The notes below the pieces were generated by a model. That model was not told where the DNA came from and searched no databases. It was given only the letters and a program-made list of their open reading frames with translations. Below, one piece after another: positions 47,700 through 56,772 of a DNA stretch of 64,000 nt. The DNA is taken from assembly GCA_965262665.1 (NCBI GenBank), contig CBDHFR010000003.1, forward strand, positions 1,178,001 to 1,242,000. Reading direction: 5' to 3'. The stretch's first letter is position 1; each line of letters starts with the position of its first letter. The translations under genes were made by a program, and so were the position numbers. This DNA comes from CBDBND01 sp965262665. Its GTDB lineage: Bacteria; Pseudomonadota; Alphaproteobacteria; Rhodospirillales; Rhodospirillaceae.

Positions 47700-48746
47700 C
47701 TAATCATCCCCCAATAATATGCCGGATGCTGCTGCTGCATCGGCTAAACTCATGCCACCATCAACAAGACTCTTGAACGATCTTGCACGCCCTTGAATAT
47801 CCGCCGCACTGAGTGAGCGGAAGTCAAACGAGACATTAGGGTTTAGCTTGGCCCTTGCTTCACTCTCTATCACTCTTGGAATTGGTTGAATTGTTGAATG
47901 AATGAATTGCCGGAACGCCTCGCGTGCGCCCGAAGCCTGTCCCCCAGTGGCGAACATGGACGGCGGCACGCCCAAGGCCGCTAAAACCTGCTCATGGGTA
48001 TCGTTGCGCAGTTTTATTAGGCTATCAGGTGGGTTTGCCCCTATACGTTTGCTTGTCCAATCGCCGCCCGCTGGCCTTGCATCCTCGCCCCAAGAGCGCA
48101 GCATCGAAGGAACCAACTTAGTCCGGCCTTTCGATAACTTAAGATCATCCGCAAGACGTTTAACGGCCTCTTCGCCAAGATTGTCGAGCGGAGCAGGGAG
48201 GACATATCCAGACGGGCCGCCCGATTCTTGGGATAAGGCTTGATCCGTATTTGCAAGAGCAGTGGCAGTGAAACCGGCTAGGGTGAGGGGGGATATTCCT
48301 TTATGAGGCTGGACCGGATTGGCGTTGATCTTTGGATGGAATACTTGCTCGCCAGGGACCGTTATTGACTGGTGATAGTCAGGCCCCGGAATCTCTAAAC
48401 GATACCTCCATAAGCGCGAATCAGTACCCCTCCCGGTTATGTCCCATGACCCCGCACGGACCAAAACAACGGCCCCGTTTTCTACCTCGATCAACCATAC
48501 TGATTCACCGTGAGTGACAAGAGAACTCCCGACCTCATGTAAGACACTCGGGTTTAGCCCTGTTTCGTCTATTCCAGGCTTTACAGTGCTCCCGGCAAAG
48601 GATCGCCCCCATAGCCCGGCACAAGTAGAAGCAGCCCCAGTAAGCCTAGGATCGGCCTTTGCAGAACCTTGAGCACTGCTTAACATCAAGCCTAATATGG
48701 CGTCGGTATAGCCTTCCCGGTGTTCTGTCTTGCTGAAAGGCCACAT
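47700..48746 (-). CDS. Phage portal protein (HK97-like)
   Basis: 348 residues from ATG 48746 (MWPFSKTEHREGYTDAILGL). The upstream in-frame extension overlaps the preceding gene. Typical portal features: DETGLNPSVLHEVGSSLVTHGE and EQVFHPKINANP, with GVPPSMFATGGQASGAREAFRQ near the C-terminal third. It forms the dodecameric DNA channel at the capsid vertex. It is apparently full length, but its phage is defective. Confidence 0.85.
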   Translation of the reverse strand: MWPFSKTEHREGYTDAILGLMLSSAQGSAKADPRLTGAASTCAGLWGRSFAGSTVKPGIDETGLNPSVLHEVGSSLVTHGESVWLIEVENGAVVLVRAGSWDITGRGTDSRLWRYRLEIPGPDYHQSITVPGEQVFHPKINANPVQPHKGISPLTLAGFTATALANTDQALSQESGGPSGYVLPAPLDNLGEEAVKRLADDLKLSKGRTKLVPSMLRSWGEDARPAGGDWTSKRIGANPPDSLIKLRNDTHEQVLAALGVPPSMFATGGQASGAREAFRQFIHSTIQPIPRVIESEARAKLNPNVSFDFRSLSAADIQGRARSFKSLVDGGMSLADAAAASGILLGDD

Positions 48747-48748
48747 GA

Positions 48749-49096
48749 CTACGCCTGCCCCTCTTGCTCGCCCAAGAGCACACAAGGTCGCTTAATAAAA
48801 TCGCTCAACAGCAGTGCCGCACCTGAATTTATCCAGGCGTTGACGTGGCTGGTATAACCGGGAGCGGTAGGCCGTTGCAGTATGTAGGCACCCAAGGTCA
48901 CGATTGATTGATTCCGGATACCGTGGGGAGTATCAGCAATAGTCCGAGCGTCAATGATGGTCCGCACACTGTCGAACAACATGCGAGTTTCATTGCCGCT
49001 TGAGTCTTCGGGCAATTGATCGGGGTTTGAGTTTTTTCCTATTAAAACCCCGAACTCCGCCGCCGTTATCTCAGCCGTTGTTGAGTAAGTAATCAT
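48749..49096 (-). CDS. Phage head-completion/connector-like protein
   Basis: 115 residues (MITYSTTAEITAAEFGVLIG). No firm family match. Size and position directly before the portal gene, with the stop 2 bp from its ATG, suggest a structural or connector protein of the same prophage. Confidence 0.5.
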   Translation of the reverse strand: MITYSTTAEITAAEFGVLIGKNSNPDQLPEDSSGNETRMLFDSVRTIIDARTIADTPHGIRNQSIVTLGAYILQRPTAPGYTSHVNAWINSGAALLLSDFIKRPCVLLGEQEGQA

Positions 49097-49097
49097 G

Positions 49098-49412
49098 TCA
49101 AAACCTCAACAACTGAGGGTTATTTCGTTGCTGCATGATCTTGGCAATAGGCCAGCCTTCTACATCACTCGCGCCTACCAGGACCGCCTTAAGATGCACC
49201 TTGGAATAGACCGCAACCCCGTCTTTTTCCTCATACTCCGATAGCTCTTGGTCAAAAACCGGGCGAGTTAGGAGGTTTACTGAGGTTGCAGTCGCAACTA
49301 AATCTTTTGTAGCGGTGGAACTCGGCAACCGTGCGATCACTCGCAGTGCATCTGGACCTGCACCGCAAAAGTGGAGAGTTACCTTCTCACCTAAGCCGCC
49401 ATACTTTCGCAC
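49098..49412 (-). CDS. Phage protein of unknown function next to IS3
   Basis: 104 residues from GTG 49412. Contains LRVIARLPSSTATKDLVATA and KVHLKAVLVGASDVEGWPIA. The IS3 ends 3 bp upstream, so the original N-terminus may have been cut off. It overlaps nothing and ends one base before the next gene. Confidence 0.5.
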   Translation of the reverse strand: MRKYGGLGEKVTLHFCGAGPDALRVIARLPSSTATKDLVATATSVNLLTRPVFDQELSEYEEKDGVAVYSKVHLKAVLVGASDVEGWPIAKIMQQRNNPQLLRF

Positions 49413-50248
49413 TTCACCGGACTGATGCTGCCCAGATATGAATGGCGACGACGCGGATTATAAAATCCATTGATATAATGGAACAGGGCGTTTTGTGCCT
49501 GTTCCCTGGTTTCATAGTGTTCCCTCCATATTAATTCTGCTTTCAATGATTTGAAGAACGTTTCTACAGTCGCATTGCCATAGCAATTCCCTTTGCCAGA
49601 CATCGAAGAGAGAAAGCCGTGGTCTTTGAGAAGTTTCCGGTAATCGTTGGAGCAATACTGCGAGCCACGATCAGAATGATGAATGACCCCTGGTGGCGGT
49701 TGTCGCAATGCAATGGCCCTTTTCAGAGCCTTGATCGGCAAATCCCGTTTGAGCCTGTCGCTGACGGCCCAGCCAATGACACGGCGTGAATACAAATCGA
49801 TGATCACCGCAAGATACAGCCAGCCCGCTGCCGTCCAGAGATAGCTGATATCACCGGCCCATTTCTGGTTTGGTCCCGTGGCCTGAAAATCTCCATCCAG
49901 AAGGTTGGGAGCTATGTTGTGGTTGTGATTACTGTTTGTCGTGCGTTTGAATTTATGAGTTCTGACGATGCGAATATCGTTCTCCCGCATCAACCGCCCG
50001 ACCCGGCGTTCACCAATGACGCTGCCTTGATCCCTGAGTTCATCAGTCATTCGCTGGCGACCATAGGCCCGATAATTACGGGCATGTTCGGCACGAATAT
50101 GGGCCAAATAGACCCTGTCGTCGCGTTGGCGCTGACTGGCAGGGCGAGACACCCAAGCGTAGTAGCCGCTTTCACTGACCCTCAGGACTTTGCACATCCT
50201 GCAGATTGAAAAATTGGCCTTCTCCTTTGCGATGAAATGAAACCTCAT
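49391..50248 (-). CDS. IS3 OrfB transposase
   Basis: 285 residues. Integrase core with GPNQKWAGDISYLWTAAGWL (Asp), VIHHSDRGSQYCSNDYRKLL (Asp) and NCYGNATVETFFKSLKAELI (Glu). The N-terminal HTH_21 region reads CKVLRVSESGYYAWVSRPAS. Family identity ends at GSISPV, and the stop codon lies outside the element: the last eight codons come from flanking phage DNA. Copy 1 likewise ends in its own flank. Catalytic residues complete. Confidence 0.9.
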   Translation of the reverse strand: MRFHFIAKEKANFSICRMCKVLRVSESGYYAWVSRPASQRQRDDRVYLAHIRAEHARNYRAYGRQRMTDELRDQGSVIGERRVGRLMRENDIRIVRTHKFKRTTNSNHNHNIAPNLLDGDFQATGPNQKWAGDISYLWTAAGWLYLAVIIDLYSRRVIGWAVSDRLKRDLPIKALKRAIALRQPPPGVIHHSDRGSQYCSNDYRKLLKDHGFLSSMSGKGNCYGNATVETFFKSLKAELIWREHYETREQAQNALFHYINGFYNPRRRHSYLGSISPVKCESMAA

Positions 50249-50587
50249 CGGCTTTGGCTGGCGAAGAAGGCCGTCGCTTTTTTTAAAATGTCCCGCTCCT
50301 CACGCAATGTCCTGTTCTCCTTGCAAAGGCGAGCCAATTCCTTGTCTTTATCATTATGAGGGCCGGACAGCAGCTCAGTGTGCTTATGAGCGGTAATCCA
50401 CTTGCCTAATGTAGACAGGCCAATGCCAAGATCGGCGGCAACTTGCTTGTGTGATAGCCCGCTCGTCAATGCAATCCGAACGGCTTCAGAACGAAATTCC
50501 TCAGTTCTTCCGATACCCATATGGGCCTCCTGTTGAGTTTAAACTTTAACAGAAGGCACTCTCCATTTTACCGGTACCAGTCCAATC
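49415..50587 (-). mobile_element. IS3-family insertion sequence, copy 2, complete
   Basis: 1173 bp with orfA and orfB in overlapping frames. An A7G slip site (50277-50284) sits in orfA at LKKATAF, and the orfB frame is open upstream of its ATG as far as that site, so a -1 frameshift fusion OrfAB is expected. Termini share GGACTG (CACCGGACTGATGC on the left, the inverse of GATTGGACTGGTAC on the right). It splits the prohead protease gene from the other phage genes. Confidence 0.88.
50245..50520 (-). CDS. IS3 OrfA
   Basis: 91 residues, HTH protein with a leucine-zipper-like helix. It overlaps orfB by 4 bp (ATGA). Near its end the A7G tract at 50277-50284 gives the -1 frame needed for the OrfAB transposase. 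Identical to the copy at 46332-46607. Confidence 0.9.
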   Translation of the reverse strand: MGIGRTEEFRSEAVRIALTSGLSHKQVAADLGIGLSTLGKWITAHKHTELLSGPHNDKDKELARLCKENRTLREERDILKKATAFFASQSR

Positions 50588-51261
50588 GTTACCTTTTGCC
50601 AGTGTGAGGGCTTACCTTTTGCCAGTGTGAGGGACCCCTTTTTATTGCTCGCCAGGGCACTAGAGAACGTGTCTCTAATCAGTAGAACGTCCCTTGCATT
50701 GTCATCGCTTAGAGCCTCATCAAAGGCTCCCGGCTGAAAACTGACTTGATCGCACTCGCCACGGTGACAGCGACAAGTCATCGTCTTGTTGAACGGGATT
50801 GATCCGGTTAGCCTTGCCCCAACTGCTCGCGCCTCGACTTTGGATTGCTGGTAAGAGGGGGATTGAACTAGGCCAATTCCCGCCAATGACGCTCGCTCGA
50901 TCACCCTTACATCATCGTCTACGCGCTCACTGTTGGCCGTGAACTCGATTGAAAAACCTTTGAGCACGCCAGAACGGACCTCAGCCAGGGCTTTGTCAGC
51001 GAGCGGGATTTGAGGTAACACGGCTTCAATATTTAAGGCTGATTCAGTGTCTCGCAGGGTAAGGCCCCCGTTCTCCGTATGGGCGAGAATCCGCGTAGCA
51101 TCATGTTGATAATCAAGCCACAAGGTCCCGCCCATTATCATTGATCCGGGCTCAAACCTTTCCCTATGGGACGGACTCACGTCACCATATTTTAAGGCAG
51201 TGCCGATCAAGCGCCGACCTTCCGGCCGGACCTCAGTTCCAGAATTAAGCCGCTCCCTCAT
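50588..51261 (-). pseudogene. HK97-family prohead protease, truncated by IS3
   Basis: Starts MRERLNSGTEVRPEGRRLIG. Family features are SPSHRERFEPGSM, LDYQHDATRILAHTENGGLT and EVRSGVLKGFSIEF, which should hold the protease core. A second similar segment follows (GAFDEALSDDNARDVLLIRD), suggesting an internal repeat. The 3-prime end runs into IS3 copy 2. Order on the minus strand (protease, connectors, portal, terminase) is the reverse of the usual one. Confidence 0.75.
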
Positions 51262-51279
51262 GGCCGTGGTTCCCCCCGA

Positions 51280-51609
51280 TTAGGCGGAAACCCGGAAAGC
51301 GACCTGAGCGTAGGCATCCGGCTGGACTAGGAGAACATCACCCACCAAGACTGACACGGTAAAATATCTCTCACCCTTCCGGCCCCCTGTATAAATGTCA
51401 TCGACACTCAGATATCCCCACTGAGGCGCAACCGCCGTCCGCATTGACCGGCCTTTACGGCAGGCAATAGCTTGCTGAGTATGCGTTGCCTTGGCTGGCA
51501 TCCGTTTATTGGTCCACCAGCCAGCAGTGTGCTGCTTGCGTGTCTTGCGCCGAATATCCCGAACCGTTCTCTCCGCCGGGTCGTTCTTGCTCATTAATTT
51601 CTGTCTCAT
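51280..51609 (-). CDS. Small basic phage-associated hypothetical protein
   Basis: 109 residues, or 104 from ATG 51594. The N-terminus is strongly basic (RTVRDIRRKTRKQHTAGWWT), the C-terminus beta-rich (RYFTVSVLVGDVLLVQPDAY). No family recognised. Likely belongs to the prophage remnant, as it directly precedes the protease gene. The first codons lie in element-end sequence. Confidence 0.45.
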   Translation of the reverse strand: MRQKLMSKNDPAERTVRDIRRKTRKQHTAGWWTNKRMPAKATHTQQAIACRKGRSMRTAVAPQWGYLSVDDIYTGGRKGERYFTVSVLVGDVLLVQPDAYAQVAFRVSA

Positions 51610-51690
51610 CTTCGTTCCCTTCGGTCACTACGATGAGCCAGAAATCCTCCGTTATGCAATTACCTCAATTTGTCCCAAAGGCGCTGACGT
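51600..51690. repeat. Element end repeated from 45.6 kb
   Basis: TCTCATCTTCGTTCCCTTCGG and GATGAGCCAGAAATCCTCCGTTA. About 50 bp match the segment at 45628-45680 in direct orientation, so the prophage/IS3 block (45.7-51.6 kb) is flanked by direct repeats. Confidence 0.6.
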
Positions 51691-51800
51691 CAGACACAAG
51701 TAATAGTTTGAGATTTCTAGGCTTATTTCCCGCAAATCCTCTGGTTTTGCCCTAGGTGGTGGTCTTAATATCCCCCGGACCGCGTTCTGGGGAGATACCA

Positions 51801-53096
51801 ATGCCAAAATTAAATGCCTTGCTGACCGGTCTTTGTGTGCTCGCTTTGACCCTTAATGTGTACGCAGAACCGGTAAGCCCGGAAGGGCACATTGCCGTCG
51901 GGCCCGATATCGCTCTCAACACCAATGGCGACATCGCCATCATGTGGATCGATCGGACGCCGGAGTTCAGCGGCGAACACGAAAACCACGACCGGCACCT
52001 GTCTTACACCGACCTCTATGTCTCCACCTCAAAGGACGGCGGTCTGACCTTCGGAGAACCGGAAAAAGTCAATCACGGTTCGGGCGTGGTGTGGGGACAG
52101 TCGGTCAGCCGTCCGCGCATTGTCGGCTCAATGAACGGTACCTGGCACATCTCCTACGCGGCCAATGAAATCCATCCGACCATGGACAAGCCAGCGCTCA
52201 CCTCCCACTACACCCGCTCACTGGACGACGGAAAATCATTCGAAGCGCCCCGGCGGCTGTCCACCCTGACGGACGCGGACCTTAGCGACATGATTCACGG
52301 TGGCTTTATGAGCGCGGCTGCCTTCCAGACCATCACCTCCGCACCCGACGGCAGCGTCCACCTGTTTTGGATCGACACACGGCATATGACGCCGGAACAG
52401 AGTACCGGCGCTCTCTACGCCGCAGTGTCTCGCGATGGCGGCTCCACCTTCGGCGGGGATCAAGAATTGTTTACGTCTAACGTCTGCCCGTGCTGCCAGT
52501 TGATGGCGACCGCGGATGAGAATTCGGATATCTATGTGAGTCTCCGTAATGTCTCGGAAGACGGGCACCGCCAATCCACCGTGACCCGAATCGCACCCGA
52601 TGGAAACATAAAGAGCGACCGCGTCGATACCGGCGGAGCGCCATGGCTGATTGACGCTTGCCCGCTGAAACCCACCGCGGTGGTGACCCATGGGGATGCC
52701 GTATTCACAGCGGTGTACGGCGGTGGTGAAAAAGAGCCCGGCGTATTCTTTTCCTCGTCCATGGATGGTGGAGCGTCATTCTCCCGTGCCGTTCCCGTCC
52801 ATGCGGACGCGCTTATTTCCGACGCCCCGTCGTTGGCGCTCAATGACAAATACGTTCTGCTGGCCTGGCACGGTAAAACTGATGGCCCGCGCCGGGCGTT
52901 CTACCGGATGTATGATTTGACGGGCGCGCCCATCGGCGGTGTCGGCGAGATCGCCTCCGGCGAAGGATATGCCTCAAACCCGGTGGTCATCACCCGGCCC
53001 GACAGGCAATTCCAATTGGCGTGGGAGCAGGACGACCGGATTTACACAGCGGTCTTGCCCGGCGCGCCGCAGGAAATCGAAGTTGGCTTGAGATAG
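51801..53096 (+). CDS. Secreted BNR/sialidase-like beta-propeller with CPCC motif
   Basis: 431 residues from ATG 51801 after GGGGAGA. Signal peptide NALLTGLCVLALTLNVYAEP. At least four Asp-box-like turns mark propeller blades (STSKDGGLTFG, SLDDGKSFE, SRDGGSTFG, SMDGGASFS). A CPCC motif (Cys229, 231, 232) sits on a loop after the third. True sialidases need an Arg triad and FRIP motif; I do not see FRIP, so glycosidase activity is doubtful. The thioredoxin gene begins 4 bp after the stop, implying that the Cys cluster is kept reduced or metal-loaded. Confidence 0.8.
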   Translation: MPKLNALLTGLCVLALTLNVYAEPVSPEGHIAVGPDIALNTNGDIAIMWIDRTPEFSGEHENHDRHLSYTDLYVSTSKDGGLTFGEPEKVNHGSGVVWGQSVSRPRIVGSMNGTWHISYAANEIHPTMDKPALTSHYTRSLDDGKSFEAPRRLSTLTDADLSDMIHGGFMSAAAFQTITSAPDGSVHLFWIDTRHMTPEQSTGALYAAVSRDGGSTFGGDQELFTSNVCPCCQLMATADENSDIYVSLRNVSEDGHRQSTVTRIAPDGNIKSDRVDTGGAPWLIDACPLKPTAVVTHGDAVFTAVYGGGEKEPGVFFSSSMDGGASFSRAVPVHADALISDAPSLALNDKYVLLAWHGKTDGPRRAFYRMYDLTGAPIGGVGEIASGEGYASNPVVITRPDRQFQLAWEQDDRIYTAVLPGAPQEIEVGLR

Positions 53097-53100
53097 ATCC

Positions 53101-53616
53101 ATGCGTCATGGTCTATTGCGCTGTGTCGCAGCGGTGGTCCTGCTGATCGTGGGGCAGGTGCGGGCCGAGTCGGCCATTGAGCAGATCAGTCCCGATGCCC
53201 TCAAAGCGATTTTGCAGGAAGAGCGGGGTAACGTTGTGGTGCTCAATTTGTGGGCCACGTGGTGTGCACCGTGTCTCACAGAGATCCCTGACCTACAAAA
53301 GCTTGAAGCGGATATGGCTGATCAGAATGTCAGCCTTATTGGTATCGCTGTCGACGAGCCCCGCGGCAATACACGGCACATTGAGACTATGCGCGATCAA
53401 CGCTTTCCGGGGTTCCGCACCTATGCGCGGGACAATCGGGATACGGATTATCTGGTCAGCGTGGTCGATCCGGCTTGGAATGAAGTGGTGCCCACTACCT
53501 ATATCATTGGCCGGGATGGCTCCGTGCAGACGCGGATACAGGGAAAAAAGTCACTGGATGCGTTTAAAGTTGCGGTTACCGAAGTTATGAACGAGCCTGC
53601 ACTTCCCAACCCCTGA
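53101..53616 (+). CDS. TlpA/ResA-like periplasmic thioredoxin
   Basis: 171 residues. Signal peptide or anchor at 1-22. Active site LWATWCAPCLTEIPDLQKL (Cys55, Cys58), ALRP-type loop IGIAVDEPRG and cis-Pro VVPTTYIIGRDG are all present. Family members reduce disulfides or metal-site cysteines in the periplasm. Four bases separate it from the CPCC-propeller gene, so that protein is the likely client. Confidence 0.88.
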   Translation: MRHGLLRCVAAVVLLIVGQVRAESAIEQISPDALKAILQEERGNVVVLNLWATWCAPCLTEIPDLQKLEADMADQNVSLIGIAVDEPRGNTRHIETMRDQRFPGFRTYARDNRDTDYLVSVVDPAWNEVVPTTYIIGRDGSVQTRIQGKKSLDAFKVAVTEVMNEPALPNP

Positions 53617-53689
53617 ATGAGACGGCGACCGTCCGCGGGGGACCGCCACACTAACAGGGTAACTTATTGCTGATGGGCAGTAATATTGT

Positions 53690-53880
53690 TGGATGCAGAA
53701 ATTCTGCTCCGTCCATGCCTCGATCCACAACCATTTCAACCACCAACGCCATCTCAACCGCCGCATTACCTTCAAACAAGCCCGCTGCTGCCCTGGCCGA
53801 GTGGCGTTAACTTGCAACCTGACAGCCCTCGATTGTAGGTTCTTAAGATCCGGTCCAGTTAGTTTGACAATGCCCGCCGA
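53690..53880 (+). pseudogene. DDE transposase C-terminal scrap ending at a GGCATTGTCA-type terminus
   Basis: MQKFCSVHASIHNHFNHQRH then LNRRITFKQ, a C-terminal pattern of IS6/IS240-like transposases, followed at 53859-53878 by CCAGTTAGTTTGACAATGCC. This is the only place where a transposase remnant sits next to the shared terminus, so it points to the parent of the MITEs. Family call uncertain. Confidence 0.5.
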
Positions 53881-54007
53881 GGTGTTTGCGGTAAACGGCT
53901 TCGACAAGGTTCTGACCGTTCTTGCCAATCGAGATGAAGATGACGCCATGATTAAAGATAAAAGTTAGATACGACATTTTCAGACTAACTGGCTCCGACC
54001 TTTTCTA

Positions 54008-54082
54008 TCTGAAAACTCCATCCACCGGGAATTGAAAAGGATTTACGCCTATTTCAAGCGGATGAGGTTTTCGAAAGGGACG
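54008..54082. repeat. 75-bp hairpin repeat, copy H4
   Basis: GAAAACTCCATCCACCGGGA ... GCGGATGAGGTTTTCGAAAG. Same arms as H1-H3 with a diverged loop. It lies just after the end of the paraoxonase-like gene and could act as its transcription stop. Confidence 0.6.
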
Positions 54083-54092
54083 GTCAATTTTT

Positions 54093-55166
54093 CTAATCCA
54101 GTTCACAGACTAAAATGTTTGGTTCCGTTATTGAGCCGACGAGCAATAACCCTTTGTACCGTCCGCCAACACTTGAAGCCGAAAACAGGCGCCCATCGTT
54201 CTCAAATACGGTCTGCGGTGGGCCAAAGTGACCGTTTCGAACAGAGATACGTTGCACTTGAGAGGGTGCCGGTGACTTGACATCATTGATGTGGCGAATG
54301 AAAGAAAGAGTATTGGTATGATTGGCTATCCAAAGATCGCTGTTGGTATCCAAATCAATATTATCAACTAAATTATCTAACTGAATTTCAGTCTTCAAGT
54401 CGAGAAGAGAGCCATTCTCTGTAAGATTGTACACACGAATGGCTTTGCCCATAGTCTCTCCAACATACAACTTACCTTTGTTTTTGTCCGCATTGATACC
54501 ACCCGAAGAACGAAGACCGTCAGCGACAATGGAAAACTTTACTCCGTCATAGAAAACTAAGGGGGATAAACCGATCCCAAAAAGCATTTCGCCTATGCGT
54601 TCTATGACATTATCTGCCCCGGAATCATTCGCGATGTAAAATTTCCTCTCCGAAACTGCCACCAAATCATTAGGATGTGTAATGAGAGGGTCGGTCAGTG
54701 TTTCGATATGACTAAATTGTTCTTCACCTACTCGCTTAAAGAAGATTTCAATTCTTTCATCGACACCACCAGAATGGTTGATAACAAACAGAGTCCGGTC
54801 TCCATTTTCATGGGTAAACAGGCTAATTCCATGGGGTCTAAACCCGTCTAAATTCTTTTCAATAGCTGTAACGGGAGAGAGATCGGTATTGGAAAGATCC
54901 AGTTTAAGGATAGTGCCCGTTACTGCTTTTCCTTCGACCAGACCTCTTCTGTCCAATGCAGAAAGATAAGCAATACCTTCTTGATGATCTATAGCAATAT
55001 CTTCTGCACTGCCATGCCCTGTAGAGATCAACTGACAATTGCCAGGACTTTTGTTCACCGTCTCCCGAAAAGCGCCTCCCCGAAACAAAAAGAACAGTAC
55101 TGAAAGACAAACAAGCAGGAGAATAACAACGCTTACCAAACCAATTATTTTGGAAACTCTTATCAT
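54093..55166 (-). CDS. Membrane-anchored paraoxonase/arylesterase-like lactonase
   Basis: 357 residues. An N-terminal membrane helix (IIGLVSVVILLLVCLSVLFF) anchors a beta-propeller outside the cytoplasm. PON-family landmarks: GSAEDIAIDHQEGIAYLS, RPHGISLFTHENGDRTLFVI, LITHPNDLVAVSERKFYIAN, GGINADKNKGKLYVGET and LVDNIDLDTNSDLWIANH, covering the calcium-binding Asn/Asp positions. PON enzymes hydrolyse lactones, including acyl-homoserine lactones, and esters. AT-rich compared with its surroundings and flanked by element ends (53878, 55194), so probably acquired. Confidence 0.82.
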   Translation of the reverse strand: MIRVSKIIGLVSVVILLLVCLSVLFFLFRGGAFRETVNKSPGNCQLISTGHGSAEDIAIDHQEGIAYLSALDRRGLVEGKAVTGTILKLDLSNTDLSPVTAIEKNLDGFRPHGISLFTHENGDRTLFVINHSGGVDERIEIFFKRVGEEQFSHIETLTDPLITHPNDLVAVSERKFYIANDSGADNVIERIGEMLFGIGLSPLVFYDGVKFSIVADGLRSSGGINADKNKGKLYVGETMGKAIRVYNLTENGSLLDLKTEIQLDNLVDNIDLDTNSDLWIANHTNTLSFIRHINDVKSPAPSQVQRISVRNGHFGPPQTVFENDGRLFSASSVGGRYKGLLLVGSITEPNILVCELD

Positions 55167-55193
55167 CGGATTCCTCTGTCAGTGTCTTCTTGT

Positions 55194-55445
55194 GGGCATT
55201 GTCAGACTAACTGGCCCGGAGCAGAAGAAGCCATAATACAGGACTGTCCGTCGTCAAATGATTTGAGACAGGGTGGGGCCTAAAATAACGGGGGCTCTGG
55301 CTCACTTGGTCGATAATTTTAGGCAGCGGCGTTGCGATGTTGCAAGCGCCGGTACTCAATGGTCTTTGGTTTGATCCTTTCCCTTTCCAGCAGGATGGTT
55401 TGGCCGCGCCCGAAGTAGACATCGGCGGGCGTGAGGTTATTCAAT
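55194..55445 (-). pseudogene. Element ends and IS3-type transposase tail
   Basis: 55194-55215 is GGCATTGTCAGACTAACTGG. At 55243 a TGTCCGTCGTCAAA terminus begins, followed on the minus strand by NLTPADVYFGRGQTILLERE and a stop near 55322, the C-terminus of an IS3-type transposase. Related to the relics at 4.1 and 5.9 kb. Confidence 0.7.
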
Positions 55446-55743
55446 CTATCTACAGGAAAATCAAAAATACATTTTTGTGATCTCGACGTTGTGTCGGGGC
55501 ACCCTATCCCCTTGGAGTACTGTGTATGGGGGCCGTCTCGGGAATCCTATAGGAGTTCCGGCCGTATTGATTAGGGAGTGTGGTGAAGCTTCTCTGGTGA
55601 TAGGCGCCGGGCCTGACGGTGGGCCGCGCTGTCAAATCCGCCAGTCGCCAAGCGCCGCGACGGACCGTGTGTGTCCGCCACCGTCTAAGCGTCATTCAGC
55701 GACGTGTGGTCGGCTCCAATCGTCCGACCCAATGCATCCTTTC
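55446..55743. other. Intergenic, no gene recognised
   Basis: About 300 bp, GC-rich in the second half. Short frames only; none is recognised. Confidence 0.4.
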
Positions 55744-55906
55744 GGCATTGTCAGAGTAACTGGTTAGGGCCAACTCTCTTGGGTCCTTGTTACCTGGGTT
55801 TGGGCACTAAACTATTGGTTCGCTTGGTATTGACCAAGCAAGGCGCGGCTCGCAACGGCGAAAACTCACGTCACTAGACTAACAAATTAATTTAGTCTGA
55901 CAATGC
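55744..55906. repeat. MITE type I, copy C
   Basis: Inverse orientation to copies A and B: begins GGCATTGTCAGAGTAACTGG, ends AATTTAGTCTGACAATGC. Interior nearly the same as copy A. It sits 100 bp upstream of the methyltransferase gene. Confidence 0.85.
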
Positions 55907-56006
55907 TCGCTTTAGGAATAAGGGCGTGCGGAAATAGATGTTAACCACACATATCATTTTACTAGGATGATGCTCAGGGTGACTAAGGCAAAGGGAGGCA
56001 CAGCTT

Positions 56007-56772
56007 TTGAAAAACGTTGACTTTGGCAAAACGCACGATGACTACAAAACGCATCGCAAGGGATTTCCCGCCGAGTTTTTTGATTGCCTTTCTGGCGACG
56101 GTCTGATCAAGGACGGTGTGAGGGTTCTCGACCTCGGCGCCGGCACGGTGGCGCGGGGTTTTGCCAAACGGGGCGCCGTCGTGACATGCCTCGACAAATC
56201 CGAACAAATGATGGACCAAGCGAAGGCTCTGGATGCGGCGGACGGTGTAACCATTGCCTATGTGGTTGGCAAGGCAGAAGAGACCAATTTGGACGCCAGG
56301 TCCTTCGATCTTGTTACCGCCGGGCAGTGCTGGCATTGGTTCGAGCGGGACAAAGCGGCGCAGGAAGCTCATCGGTTGCTAACAGACGATGGTCGTATCC
56401 TGATCTGCTATTTTGACTGGATTCCCATGCCAGGCAATGTGGTCTCCATGACTGAAGCGCTGATCAAAGAGTTCAATCCGGATTGGAAGATGGGCGGCGG
56501 CAGCGGTTTTTATCCCTGGTGGCTCAAGGGCTTATATCAAAACGGATTTCAGGACTGCCGGACCCAAAGCTTCGATCAGGTGGTTCCCTATACCCAAGAA
56601 GCTTGGATGGGCCGCATCCGGGCCAGCCGCCGGGGTAGGCGCTACGTTGAGCGCGGAGAAAGTTCAGGCATTCGATGAAGAGCATCAAAGACGATTGACG
56701 GACATGTTCGACGGCAATGACCTGCGTGTTCACCATCGCATTTGGTGGGTAACGGCGGGGAAAGCGGTATAG
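56007..56772 (+). pseudogene. Class I SAM methyltransferase, C-terminal frameshift
   Basis: Frame one gives 223 residues: VRVLDLGAGTVARGFAKRGA (SAM loop), VTCLDKSEQMMDQAKAL and FDLVTAGQCWHWFERDKAAQ, a Methyltransf_11 protein. Near 56630, after AWMGRIRAS, the family-like sequence continues in the next frame (GVGATLSAEKVQAFDEEHQR ... HHRIWWVTAGKAV) to a stop at 56772. A one-base change restores about 255 residues. The SAM-binding half is intact, so partial activity cannot be excluded. Substrate unknown. Confidence 0.75.

Noticed and set aside
46675..51609. Functional prophage
   Set aside because: Terminase and protease are truncated by IS3; no major capsid, tail or integrase genes are visible.
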